A stretch of DNA of 64,000 nt from Epiperipatus broadwayi (lineage: Eukaryota; Onychophora; Udeonychophora; Euonychophora; Peripatidae), in the NCBI GenBank assembly GCA_028023455.1, contig JAQFVV010006723.1, positions 62,001 through 126,000 of the forward strand, in the 5' to 3' direction. Of this stretch, positions 1 through 11,525 are shown piece after piece. Under the pieces are notes generated by a model. That model did no database searches and had not been told where the DNA came from. It was given only the letters and a program-made list of their open reading frames with translations. Position 1 is the stretch's first letter; the number at the start of each line of letters is the position of its first letter. Position numbers and translations under genes: made by a program.

Positions 1-1060
1 GTTTCAGATTTTATTGCAATTTTGCAGAAATTTCATCTAGATTATTAAATGGGAAATTTTTTAGTTATATATATATATATAACTTCAAGTATTCCAACCA
101 AAGCAATCTTTCACATTTGTGAGTAATGCAAAAATTCAGCTAATATCTTCCCCTGACTGTTATCTCTGAATCTATCTCTCTCATCTTCAGTTGGCTATGG
201 GTAATTAACAAACTCGATAATCTCACAATAATTTCTCAATCTTATAAATATTAAAAATAAAAACTGGATAGATTTTAAAATTTGAATAAATCACAATATA
301 ATCTTTAAATATTAAATCGTAACTACAATACAACAAATAAGCTTATTCAAAACAATTCAAATAATTGAAATTAAAATCTCACTTTAAATTAAAAGTTTGG
401 AAATTTTCTTAGCCAACTAAAAGATGAGTATTATATGCTCACATACAATATATTGGAAAATTATTGCTCGATGTTTTTACATTATATAAAAACGTGTATG
501 ATTGATTTAACAAGAAAATTTATTGGCTGGATTGTTTAAAGTTATTTGGAATAGTTTATTTATTTAAATTTTCATCATCAATATACTTATTTAATTTTTA
601 ATTTAAAGTGTGTTATTAATTTTTAGTTCATTATTTTATAAGATGTTACTAATCATGACTTAATTCAACTCTGCCTTCTATATATTTGTAGTAATGTTTT
701 ATGCTTTAAAATATAAACGTTCTTTGGTAAATATAAGTATAAAACAGTAATGACAAGGGGATTTAACAATTACTCAAAGCCAACCTGGAAAGATATTAGT
801 TGAATTGTTATTTTATACAGTAATTTGAAAGTTTGATTTGGTAATAAAATGTATTGCTATATTTTTAAAATTATTTGGACAAATAAATTTAGTTTGAGCT
901 TTGTAATATTTTTTATAGATAGACATATGGATCTATTTTTTATTTGCTTATCAAATAAATTGGGCAGTTTGTATAAAGAATCGGATTAGACTAAAACCAC
1001 AGTCTTGGAATATGCTTAGTATCAAATTAATAGCAAATGTTATTTTAGTCATGATAACAA
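1..1060. other. AT-rich sequence upstream of first visible exon
   Basis: I see no coding exon, RNA gene or recognisable transposon here. Short open frames are AT-rich and match nothing I know. If the aminopeptidase gene extends to the left, this is probably intron, but no upstream exon is visible. Confidence 0.4.
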
Positions 1061-1493
1061 GATACTTGCATATCCAAGATTGTGGCTCCAGTTTTATCAG
1101 ACTTTTTATCCATATTTTCCAGCTTACATGCAATGCATTAATCCTAGTATGAAGAATAAAGAATAAGAGATTTATATACCTAACCATAAGAAAATATTAC
1201 AAAACCTAAACTAAACTTTTTACTACTTTTGAAGATTGTTAAATAACAAATTAACATTTGAGGATCTGGCTTTGAAAATAATTTGTGATTTTCATATGAT
1301 AGTATGTATATCCAAAATCCTGGACTCAGTCTTATCAGGCTCTTTATCTATATTAATTCAGCTTAGTTGGCAATGCATAAGACCTAGACTCTAGAGTATG
1401 CTAGTAAAATAAGATATCCACATGCCTACATACAGAAAAATATTACAAAGCTCAAACTAAACTTCTTACTATTTTTGAAAATTGTTTAAATGA
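1061..1493. repeat. Diverged tandem duplication, period about 240 bp
   Basis: The block starting at 1061 (TATCCAAGATTGTGGCTCC) recurs from about 1300 (TATCCAAAATCCTGGACTC). Both copies continue through matching segments: a TTATCAG core, CTTTTTATC/CTTTATC, an AATGCAT word and a final TACTATTTTTGAAAATTG-like stretch. The copies differ at many positions, so the duplication is old. It abuts the (TA)n at the left end of the Penelope-like element. Confidence 0.6.
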
Positions 1494-1647
1494 GATATAT
1501 ATATATATATATTTAACACAGTATTCAAAATTAAATAATATCTTCTTTACCAGAAGTACTTTCAATTGTTTCACTGACAATCTTTATCAACTGTTAATAC
1601 AAACGTACAAAAAAATAAAAACTTGCATTACCCATCATTCAATCTAT

Positions 1648-2348
1648 TCAAATTTCCCACAATTCTGTTGTCTTTATATTAGCTGATCGTTTATTCATTA
1701 AACCACCTCTATTCCTAGATATCATCATTGCCTCTTTAATTTTACGTTTTTCACTACACCTTTCAAATTGAATAATTTTTATATCTCTATTATTAAATTT
1801 AAAACCATAATTACATGTTTTATTATGATCAAATATAATTGATGGAGTATTCATATTTACTGAAGATATATTTTCTTTCTGTACACGTTTATATAATGTC
1901 TTATGATCATTATATCATTTTTGTAATGTACATTTGGATTCTCCTATATATTTTATTCCACAACCACATTCCAACATATATATATAACAGAACTTAATTC
2001 AAACTTAGAAATCTTGGCTCTAGAGTTATTTATCATATCATTTATATTATTTGAAGAGAAAAAAGAAATTCTACATAAACCACTATAAAGTTTATTAATT
2101 AATTTAGCTTGTTGATTAGATATAAAAGGAATAGAAATCCATTTATCACTTTTTAATTTACTTAATATTTTCTTATTATTACTTTTATTTTGATTATATT
2201 TTGTAATTGTATTATAAATAATATTCTTTCCATAACCAACATTCAACATATCAGTAATATATACATTAATATTTTCAATTTTATCACTAATAAATTTGCA
2301 CAAATAATCATTTCTAAATAAAAATGACTTCAAACCAGCCAATTTATG
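1648..2348 (-). pseudogene. Truncated PLE linker and GIY-YIG region (inverted arm)
   Basis: On the - strand this arm encodes the same protein segment as 3204-3902 of the + copy: a linker beginning near HKLAGLKSFLFRNDYL, a basic region, and after a frame break the C-terminal part (MNTPSIIFDHNKTCNYGF ... ELWEI). The GIY-YIG core is damaged near 1920-1975, where the frame shifts beside an ATATATAT tract. No reverse transcriptase motifs are present, so it is a 5'-truncated copy that cannot be autonomous. It ends at 2348, where the + copy begins. Confidence 0.8.
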
Positions 2349-3902
2349 AAAAAAGTGAATTAAATAATATTGATACAAATAGAATGAAATTTGTTAATGA
2401 CATTTTAATGACTGCTAAAAAGAAAAAAGTTATTGATGCAAAGACATATTACAGTTTATATCTGTCGTCTACAGTGTTTCCAAGAATCTTTGCAAATATA
2501 AAATTGCATAAAAATTGTTATCCATTAAGAGTAATTGTTGATTTTGGTGGTGTTTTTTATTATAATGCTTGTAGATATATTGAAAAAATAATGCAAGATG
2601 TGCTTGGATTTGAAGATTATACGATTTCATCATCATTTGATTTTATTAATAGGATTAAAAATATAAAAATTGATAATAATGATGTTATGTGTACACTTGA
2701 CATCAATTAATCATATGGCAATCAATAGAAATTATTGAAAGAGCTTGTTTTAAAAATCTATAGATAATAATATTAGGAATTTTATTGTTAAAATATTAAG
2801 ATTTGTGAATGATAATATATATGTTAGGTTTAATGATTGCTTTTATAAAATGAATTTTGGTTGACCAATGGGTCTTCCGGTGGTATCACAGATTTGTAAT
2901 TTTTTTATTTCTAATTATGAGATTAAAATATTGTCTCAGATAAAATATAAAGGAATTAAAGTATATTGTAGATATGTTGATGATGTATTTATGTGTGCAC
3001 ATAATGAAATAATAGTTAATTTGTTTAATGAGTTAAATATGATTAATAATGTAAAATGGGTGTTAAATGAAGAGAAGGAAGATTGTATAAAGTTTTTAGA
3101 TATATTTATTAAAAGAAATAATAATGTGTTTGATTATAATATGATTTTAAAGCCTGTGGAAATTAGGGGTTATATTCCATATAATTCTAAAGTTCATAGG
3201 AGTCATAAATTGGCTGGTTTGAAGTCATTTTTATTTAGAAATGATTATTTGTGCAAATTTATTAGTGATAAAATTGAAAATATTAATGTATGTATTACTG
3301 ATATGTTGAATGTTGGTTATAGAAGAAATATTATTTGTAATACAATTACAAAATATAATCAAAATAAAAATAATAATAAGAAAATATTAAGTAAATTAAA
3401 AAGTGATAAATGGATTTCTATTCCTTTTATATCTAATCAACAAGCTAAATTAATTAATAAACTTTATAGTGGTTCGTGTAGAATTTCTTTTTTCTCTTCA
3501 AATAATATAAATGATATGATAAATAACTCTAGAGTCAAGATTTCTAAGTTTGAATTAAGTTCTGTTATATATAAGTTGGAATGTGGTTGTGGAATAAAAT
3601 ATATAGGGGAATCCAAATGTACATTACAAAAACGATATAATGATCATAAGACATTATATAAATGTGTACAGAAAGAAAATATATCTTAAGTAAATATGAA
3701 TACTCCATCAATTATATTTGATCATAATAAAACATGTAATTATGGTTTTAAATTTAATAATAGAGATATAAAAATTATTCAAATTGAAAGGTGTAGAGAA
3801 AAACGTAAAATTAAAGAGGCAATGATGATATCTAGGAATAGAGGTGGTTTAATGAATAAGCAATCGGCTAATATAAAGACAACAGAATTGTGGGAAATTT
3901 GA
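2349..3902 (+). pseudogene. Penelope-like reverse transcriptase and GIY-YIG endonuclease, broken
   Basis: PLE proteins combine a telomerase-related reverse transcriptase with a GIY-YIG endonuclease. The first segment (to 2710) has PRIFANIKLHKN and LRVIVDFGG, matching the early PLE RT motifs. The frame is lost at 2708-2866. The next segment (2868-3689) starts at PMGLPVVSQICNFF, has the catalytic RYVDDVF, then FLDIFIKR and the GIY-YIG core CGCGIKYIGES with a downstream KRYNDHK. A TGA at 2861-2863 splits the motif before PMGLP, and a TAA at 3687-3689 separates the last 68 residues (ending ELWEI at 3902) in the same frame. The copy is 5'-truncated, frameshifted and has several stops, so it is inactive but recent enough for motifs to be clear. 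Confidence 0.85.
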
Positions 3903-4044
3903 ATAGATTGAATGATGGGTAATGCAAGTTTTTATTTTTTGTACGTTTGTATTAACAGTTGATAAAGATTGTCAGTGAAACAATTGAAAGTACTTATGGT
4001 AAAGAAGATATTATTTAATTTTGAATACTGTGTTAAATATATTT

Positions 4045-6110
4045 GTTTGAATTATTATTATATGATTTAAAAATACAAACATTTAATGGTTGTAGTTATA
4101 TATATATATATATATATATTGAACTTCCACCTTCCTCCTTTAATAAGAATAAAGAATATAAATATACTTTCATATTTCCCTTATTAACAAACTTTTCTAT
4201 CTCTGAAGGTTTCTGGTCCCTCAGGTGGAGTGAGCAATATCATTGGTAGCAAGACACCAATAACATAAACACTTGACTACTAAATTAAAATACTGGCCAA
4301 CCAAGCACTTTATTTATTTTAAGGAGATCCCTTTAGGCGCCAGTTAATCATGGAGTAATTAAGGTGCATTCTCGACCAGCAATGAATCTATTACCTGAAA
4401 TCCCAGCTAGATCATTGAATTGTAGCTGTCTTAGAAATATCCACCCATTCCAAAAATTCTATTTCTTAATATTATAAAAAAAAAATTTACTTTCCGCACA
4501 ATAAAATATTTGCATCATTCAAAATCTTTATTTCAAAAGATACTCCCTATTCGTTTAGCTTCAACTTAAATCACTTCTTAATAACGACTAAATATTTCAA
4601 TCCCCATTCTATTTCCATAAATTAAATGTATTATCTCGTAATAAAAGTATATGTTCCTTCTATTAGCATAAATATTTCAATAACACTTTGAATCTTGCTC
4701 TTTTTTCTAAAATGAGTATTTTATACTATACTAAAAGCATATGATCATTCTAGTAATAAATATTTCAATACCAATTTAACCCCCACTCTCTTTTCTTAAC
4801 ATAATCATTTTATTTCATAATACAACCACCCACACACTTTTCAGTTAAATAAATATTTTAATACCTTTGACATAAAATAAAATGCAAAACATATTTCATT
4901 AAGATTTGCACATGCACATGATTAATAATTCTGCATAAAAGTTGAACAATGGAGCTAATATAATTTATACCCTGAAGATAATAGTTCATGAGAAGTTAAA
5001 AGTTAAAATTTGTTTTTTGTTTTGGTTACTTATCTGTCACAGCTTATAAATCAAGAATTTGAGAATAAGAAAAGGAAATGTTACCTAGGATTTGAATTTG
5101 ATTTGATGTGACTATAACAAAATGTAGCTTCTGTAAAATGTTGGTTCCAACTGGTTGGCACTAATTCCTCATAGATCTTTCCTTAATTTATGATATTATA
5201 TGAACTCCCATGGATCTTAGCATGGACACTCCATTGTTTCTTAGACTTTACATGAACATTGTTTGTCCTTCGAACTATCTGCTGGTGGTGCCGCAGGGAA
5301 GGTTCAGGGTGGCCGCATGATATGATGGTTTCAGAAATGCTTCATTATCTTCTAATAGTAGCTTCTGTAATTTTTTGGAATCAATCAATTTATTATGCAG
5401 TTTATTGCCAATTAATAATTTTTTGATTCAATTTATTTCCAAACAAATTTATTTCTAATTTAATTAATAAAATTTTTTTCTTTATTATATTATTATCATA
5501 TTTTTTATTTTTATATTTTTTTTATATATTTTATTTTTTATAACAATACAAAGTTCTCCATTTTATACCCAGCGCTTCTTATCTTGCAGATCCATCATAC
5601 ATTATATTTCACTCTGATTGGACTTCTGTTTCTTTTATTTAAAGTCTCTGATCCTTTCCATTGGTCATTGGTTTAAGTGAATAGTAATATTTAGTTTCTT
5701 TGTTAATTTTCCCTTAGCCATTTAATTAGATTTCCTTTTGTTTTATTACATTAGCTCTCCATTGACTTTTTAAAATTCCTTTCCTTTTTTCAAAATCTAT
5801 TTATACATGCACACATTTAAACTTTTTATTATAAGACAAAATGAACTCCCTTTTTTAGTTTTATTATAAAATAATTAAAAGTAATATTAAATCATTTTTA
5901 TTTCAATCCCTCCCCCTTTTTTTTTATTTAACAATAAACCCCCCCTACCCTAATTTTTTGTTCCTAAATTTCTTTTTCTTCAAACTTTTAACCTTTTATT
6001 TTACTTTAATTTTTTTTTTTGTTTATTTTTTTATTTTTTTAAATGAAATTTCCTAAGTATTTTTACTCTTAAAACACTCTGTAACGATGTACCTTGGTAC
6101 AATATATATA
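4045..6110. other. Non-coding sequence, no recognised gene
   Basis: This stretch is AT-rich. Two slightly GC-richer patches (about 4200-4440 and 5270-5320) could be remnants of an unclassified repeat. GTAGCTTCTGTAA occurs twice, near 5125 and 5360. Homopolymer T and C runs fill 5460-6060. No exon or RNA gene is apparent. Confidence 0.4.
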
Positions 6111-6111
6111 T

Positions 6112-6694
6112 ATGTCTTTTATAGGTGCAACCCATGAAAATCTTCATATCAATATATAATTTTATAATTAGATATTAGTAAATACAATAATCAAATATTT
6201 TGAAAAGGACGAAAATATAATCATCACTTAGGAGTGCTTTTGACTATCCTCGTAGTCTTTGTCAACTAATTCTTTGAAAGGTTAATTTTTCCATAATTCT
6301 ATGATCTTAATGTTAGCTGCTTGCCTATTGATTAAGTCTTGCTTGTACTTATATATTACCATAGCCTCCTTTATTTTCCTTCTATTGCTATTTTTTTTCA
6401 ATTTGCAATATTTTTACATAAAAATGTAAAAATATTGCGAACTGAATTTATTACAAACTGAAAGAACAATAAAAGGGAAATAAAGGAGACTATGTTAATA
6501 TATAAACACAAGCAAGATTTAATCATAGGCAGGCAGCTAACGTTAAGATCATGGAATTATGGGAAGTTAACTTTTTAAAGGATTTGTTGACAAAGACTAT
6601 GAAGAAGAAAGCGCTCCTAAGTTATGATTATATTTTTTGTCCTTTTCAAAATTTTTGATTACTGTATTTACTAATATTTAATTATAAGATTATA
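6112..6694. mobile_element. Palindrome made of two Penelope-like 3' ends
   Basis: The left arm (about 6152-6418) is a - strand PLE C-terminal and 3' UTR segment. The right arm (about 6425-6694) is its + strand partner. The centre is an exact hairpin, GCAATATTTTTACA at 6405-6418 against TGTAAAAATATTGC at 6425-6438. The right arm reads as a degenerate version of the PLE tail (KHKQDLI, QAANVKIMELWEV-like). The same subfamily occurs at about 45525-45730. This is a second independent head-to-head PLE arrangement. Confidence 0.75.
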
Positions 6695-7443
6695 TATATA
6701 TATATATAATACTAAAGCAGAGTTTAAATATTAAAAATATAGTAAAATTGATTGCACCAAGTATACTTTCAATGCTTTTGCATCATATTCATGAGTAGTT
6801 CTGCTGAGAGTATATATATAAGTGAGAATAAATTTTAATTTAGCTTAACAGAAGACATCAACTGTTTTAAAATTATAGGTAAAAGCAATTTGTCATCTAT
6901 CATATTTTAGATGTATACCAAAAGAAGGCATTATATGACTTTTTTCTTACTTTCAGATTCATTCAAACCAATAATTCATTCCATTTACTTTATTCCATAT
7001 TTAAAGCAATAACATAATACTAAAAATTAGCCTAGAATGCATTATTCATAAAGTTAGCTAATTGTTGGGGGTTGAAAGTTAAATGGTTTTTCTCATTTTA
7101 TTCTTTATCTAAAAAATTAATATTTATTAACTGATCAAAATTGTATAGTTATTGCATCAATTATGTACTAGATATCTGATAGAAAAGTTTTAAGCCCGAT
7201 TAGAATCTAATAAAAAAAATTATTTTATTTATCCCATATCCAAATCTAGGTTTTAAGTAAGATAGTCAGACATGCTACCACTGTCCATACGGATTTCCAA
7301 TTGATAAATGTACATAAAGAGTTATTGTAGACTTTAAATTTAACTAGCTATTTTTTAGCTGGTAATTTTATTTAGATTTTATTATTATTATTGTTAATAT
7401 CTTTTGTTATTTTTCCCAAATGAAATATATATATATATTTCAG
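6695..7443. other. Presumed intron sequence before first visible exon
   Basis: AT-rich sequence without recognised elements. It ends in a (TA)n tract and the pyrimidine-rich acceptor ATATTTCAG at 7435-7443. The branch point is not assigned. Confidence 0.5.
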
Positions 7444-7502
7444 AATTTTGGTTTACCTGAAACTAGGGCAGCTCTAGTAGATGATGCATTTGCACTTGCA
7501 GA
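7444..7502 (+). CDS. M1 aminopeptidase exon, start of the ERAP1_C-like segment
   Basis: This 59-nt exon is bounded by ATATTTCAG at 7435-7443 and the donor GTAAGT at 7503. It encodes NFGLPETRAALVDDAFALA plus two bases of the next codon. M1 zinc aminopeptidases (aminopeptidase N, glutamyl aminopeptidase, ERAP types) carry a conserved R-A-x-L-x-D-D-A-F-x-L-A stretch at this place in the C-terminal helical domain. The phase-2 end is completed by the first base of the exon at 28700, giving LAEQG. The zinc-binding HExxH and GAMEN motifs lie upstream and are not visible here. The family call rests on motif recognition and on phase agreement across three exons. The subfamily, and whether the enzyme is membrane-bound or secreted, cannot be told. 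Confidence 0.85.
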
Positions 7503-8599
7503 GTAAGTCATGGGTATAAATTAAATTGTCTAAATTACTGGATATTGCATGATTGAATTACATATTATAATTGCTAAGAATGAATGTTTTTGCATTTATA
7601 GTGTCTGAATTAAAACTTTTTTTATATTATTTATTTTTCTGTTAATGGCTTGCCTTACTTTTTATACGCTGTCTGCTTATTATTTTGTAACAATAATATA
7701 AGAATTGTATAATTTCAAAACCTTCACTATCAATTCTTTTAAAATATTTATTGGCCTAATATGATGCATCTTGGGTTAGCGCGTTAAACAGTATTAAATA
7801 CTGCACATAGTTTTATTTTGTATTTTCTGGGTTTTTTTGTCTGCATCTAAAACATTAAGTAGTGTTTGTTGGCAAATTATTTACATAAATTGCATTGATA
7901 CTCTCTATATAAGTTAAACTAAAACACATTATCATCAATATGCAAGTCTGTGTTTATATAACATAAAACTAAATGTGAGTGGTGTACACGCAAATTTATA
8001 CAACTATGCAATAATATTTAATTAATACCCAAAATTTCAGAGCATGCTCAGTTGCACACTATTAGATCTCTTATTGGGTACGTTATCAAGAATAACTATG
8101 TATAAAATCTTTCTAATTTTTCTTTTATATTGCTATCTGATAATATATGGAAACAATGATCTAGTACTATACAACTGAGTGTGTTCTGGAATTCAGGGTA
8201 TTAATTAAATATTGCATAAGTATTTTTTATTAGTTAATTGTTGTATGTCTGCTGTATTGCACCGAAGTGATAATCTGTTTTGATATTGATTATTATTTAT
8301 ATATTGTATACAGAATTTGATTTATTTTATTTATACTTAAATTATTGAAAAGATGTAATAACACCAATGAATATTTTAACAAAAAAAAATAGCATTATGA
8401 TAAAGCATTAAGAATTTATTTGGTTATGATTAATACTAGTTTAACTTCTACTTGACCTTTACAAATATTACTAGAGTATATATTACGAACACTGAGAGAT
8501 TTTCTTCATTCTATTCTAGTCCGTTTACTTTAAACTTGAGTATCAATGGACATCAGATAGTATAATATAATTTCCCATTTTGTGACTAGTATCCATAGA
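7503..8599. other. Unremarkable intron sequence
   Basis: AT-rich, with no recognised repeat or exon. It ends where the 3' end of the - strand LINE begins. Confidence 0.4.
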
Positions 8600-8612
8600 T
8601 TCATCATTATCA

Positions 8613-9216
8613 TCAACTATTATCAATCCACTGCAGGATAAAGGTCTCTCCAAGTTTAATCCATCTTCTCCGATCTTTAGTGTTTTTTCTCCACATCACC
8701 CTTGCACATTTTCTTATTTCATCCATCCATCTCACATGTGGTCTCTTTCTGGGTCTTTTGCAATCTCTTGGAATCCAGTTTAAGATTTTAATTGTCCATC
8801 TATTTATCATCTCTTCTAGCAATATGTTCAGCCCAACTCCAATCTTTTAATTTTTTCAGTGAGGTCAGTAACACCTGTTTGTTCTCTTACCCATACATTG
8901 CATTTTTGATCTCTTCTTGTTACTCCTAACATGCATCAATCCACACTTCTTTGAGTGATCTGAAGTCTGTATTGCTCTTCTATTAAGTGTCCAAGTCTCA
9001 GATCCATAAGTAAGAACAGGTAAAACACATTTATTAAAAATCTTCCTTTTCAAACACATTAGGCATATTTCGTTTTAGTATTAAGTTATTTCTACCAAAA
9101 GCACTCCAACCAAGTTTAATTCTATGATTTATTTCATCCATTATGTTTCCATCTGTATTAATAATCAGACCAAGGTATTTGTAACTGTTAACTTCTTCTA
9201 ATTCACCAATAATCAA
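8613..9216 (-). pseudogene. LINE C-terminal tail
   Basis: Three overlapping frames together give the usual post-RT region of RTE-like LINEs. These are SYKYLGLIINTDG and NHRIKLGWSAFG (9216-9034), KCVLPVLTYGSETWTL (9059-8865), and NRWTIKILNWIPRDCKRPRKR with RWMDEIRK (8822-8613). The frame changes and the loss of the segment around 8830-8865 mark it as a relic. It belongs to the reverse transcriptase upstream on the same strand. Confidence 0.85.
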
Positions 9217-10350
9217 TCTTTATTTTTATATTTTGAGCAAATCGATTAAACATTACTTTAGTCTTTTTAGCATTTATCTTTAGTCCTACTTTTCTATGCT
9301 CATTTGATAATTCCTGCAACATTTCCTGCAGCTCTGAAGCATTATTTGCAAAATCAACTATATCATCTGAAAAATCTAAATGACTTAAATAATCTCTATT
9401 TACTTCCACTCCTTTAGTTTCCCATTTTAATCCACAAAATATTTCTTGCAACACTGCTGTAAAAAGTTTTGGAGATATGGAGTCATCTTGTCTTACACCT
9501 TTCTCAATGTTGACTTTCCCAGTATTATTATGTAATCTAATTGTTGCTGTTGCATTTTTATAAATACTCTTTAAAATATGACAATATCCTGGATCTATAC
9601 CTTGATGATCCAATGCTTTAATTACTGAAGAAATATTTATAGAATCAAATGCCTTTTCATAATCTACAATTTCAAAACATAATGGCAACTCATATTCATT
9701 TGTTCTTTCTATAACTTCTCTCAATACCTGGATATGATCTACTGTACTAAAACCACTTTTAAATCCAGCTTGTTTGCTTGGTTGATGGAAATCCAATGTT
9801 CTTTGTAGACGAGTTGTAATTATCTTGGTAAAATTTTTGTATAAAACTGATAAAAGACTAATAAGTCTGTAATTTCTAATATCTTCTTTATCACCTTTTT
9901 TAAATATTAATATTATTACTACATTCTTCCAATCATCTGGTACATCTTTATCTTTTAGATATTTGGTATATAACTTTGCTAAAAAAAATTCTATTTCTTC
10001 ACCTACTTCTTTTAATATATCAAGTATAATTCCATCATTACCTGGAGCCTTTCCTTTCTTCATATATTTAATTGCATGTTTCACTTCTTCATTTAAAATT
10101 TTGGGCAATTCAGAAGATGTAATAGAAATAGGAGGTACTTGTTCTTTATTACTATATAATTCTTGATAAAAGTCTTCTACCCATTTCATAATGTCATCTC
10201 TCTTTTTAGTAATAATTCCATCTTTTTTTCTTATTGCAGATATAAATTTTCTACCAATACCAAAATGTTGTTTTACATTCTTGAGACTTTTATTTTCTTC
10301 TACAGCTTTTCTTGCTAGTTCACAGTTATACTTTCTTATATCATTTTCAA
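9203..10350 (-). pseudogene. LINE reverse transcriptase domain
   Basis: An open frame upstream of 10189 contains a linker (NVKQHFGIGRKFISAIRKKD). It is followed by KGKAPGNDGI, the KKGD / NYRLISLLSVLYK motif (functional form NYRPISL), TVDHIQVLREVIE, YEKAFDSI with the first catalytic Asp, RQDDSISPKLF (normally RQGDPLSPLLF) and FSDDIVDFA (normally FADDIVL). Changes at R/P, G/D and A/S in these motifs show decay, although both Asp residues of the last motif remain. The frame breaks at about 9203-9216. Confidence 0.88.
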
Positions 10351-10858
10351 CTCTTTTCTATACCATTTTACAAAATTCAACATATTCCTTTTTAATGCAT
10401 CATTTTTGTATATCTTCATATTCCTTCTTTTCTTCATAAATTCTTTAGTCTCAGTAGAAATTTTATTGGTCAATAGCTGCTTTTTTCTACCAGCTTTATT
10501 TATTGTAGTTTTTAAAAGTGTATCAGTTATTTTCATATTAATTTCATTCAAATCTGAATCATGTTCAAAATCTACTAATACTTGAAACCGATTTGTAAGT
10601 TCTAATTTAAATTCATTAGAATGTTTCTGAAGATTAGGAATATCAACTGTAAAAATTGTTTTTCTTGATAATTTTTGTCTCTCTAGTTTTGCATTAACAT
10701 GTATCTTACATCTTACTAATCGATGATCACTTCCTGTGTTAAATTTATTAAGAACATTACAATCTTGAAATATGTATTTACTGTTAGTCAAAATATAATC
10801 CAATTCTGCTGTACCTTCATTGGGATCCTTCCATGTCCATTTCCTTTTAACATTTTTT

Positions 10859-11437
10859 TCAAAAAAAGAATTCATAATATAAAGTTTTTTCTTTTTCAGC
10901 AAACTTCACTAGTCTATGTCCTCTCTCATTTTTATTACCATAACCAAAATTACCTACAGTACTTTCATCTTTCATTTGTTTACTAATTCTAGCATTAAAG
11001 TCTCCCATAACAATTTTAAAATGTTGTTTACTCTGATTGAAAGCCTTTTGTATGTCCATATAAAAATCTTCTACTAATTCATCACTATGAGAACTTGTTG
11101 GGGCATAAACCTGAATTATCTGCATTTGGTATCTACTATTAAGTTGTATAACTAATCTTGCCACTCTGTCTGATACACCATCAATATCCACAATGTTGTT
11201 CTTCCAATTTTTATTTATAATGAATCCTACTCCCCTTGTATTTTCAATATTTGTGCCTTTATAATAGAGTACATGTCTACTTTTTAAATCAATTGTTTCT
11301 TCACATTTTCTTCTAACTTCACAAAGTCCAATAATGTCCCATTTAATATAAGACAGTTCTTTTTCTAATTCTTGCAATCTTTCTTCACTTGAAAGTGATC
11401 TGCAGTTGTAAGTACCTAAATAAAAAGTCATCATCAA
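10859..11437 (-). pseudogene. LINE apurinic-type endonuclease domain
   Basis: The product starts MMMTFYLGTYNCRSL. Near residue 40 it has GLCEVRR, where functional copies carry the catalytic glutamate. Later come IIQVYAPTSSHSDE and VMGDFNARI, the conserved N and D/N residues of EEP-fold nucleases, and GNKNERGHRLVKFA. This domain would nick target DNA to prime reverse transcription. Near 10855-10870 a frameshift in an A/T run ends the frame. The next 188-residue frame (10902-10336) continues with FEKNVKRKWTWKDPN and DYILTNSKY, then SDHRLVRCKI, the catalytic-histidine (SDH) motif. Confidence 0.88.
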
Positions 11438-11525
11438 ATGGCAGCCTGGGTCTGCAATCAGGGGATTCTTAGTACCCTCCGCCTTCGGCCACCAACTGCT
11501 GCTTTGGTTGTTGGCCTTACAGCCT

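Larger units (their letters stand above)
1507..4044 (+). mobile_element. Penelope-like element with an inverted truncated copy at its 5' side
   Basis: A - strand partial copy (1507-2348) is followed directly by a longer + strand copy (2349-4044). The left arm is the reverse complement of about 3204-4044, including the 3' UTR, and both outer ends read into a TTTAACACAGTATTC-type terminus next to (TA)n. The + copy encodes a PLE reverse transcriptase and a GIY-YIG endonuclease. Penelope elements are known for partial copies joined in direct or inverted orientation, so the simplest reading is one insertion event. The arms are very similar, but both carry disabling mutations. Confidence 0.85.
8600..11525 (-). 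mobile_element. RTE-type LINE, nearly full length, degenerate
   Basis: Read on the - strand, a GC-richer 5' leader (about 11440-11525) precedes an AP-type endonuclease, a linker, a reverse transcriptase and the conserved C-terminal tail. The element ends in a TGATGATAATGATGA-like simple tail near 8600, as RTE-clade elements do. Order and length (about 2.9 kb, one long reading frame, no gag ORF) fit RTE. The protein is spread over at least five frames, so the element is dead. No target-site duplication was confirmed. Confidence 0.88.

Noticed and set aside
11440-11525. HDV-like ribozyme at the LINE 5' end
   Set aside because: Some RTE-like elements carry one. I could pair GGCCA with TGGCC here but could not build the nested double pseudoknot by eye.
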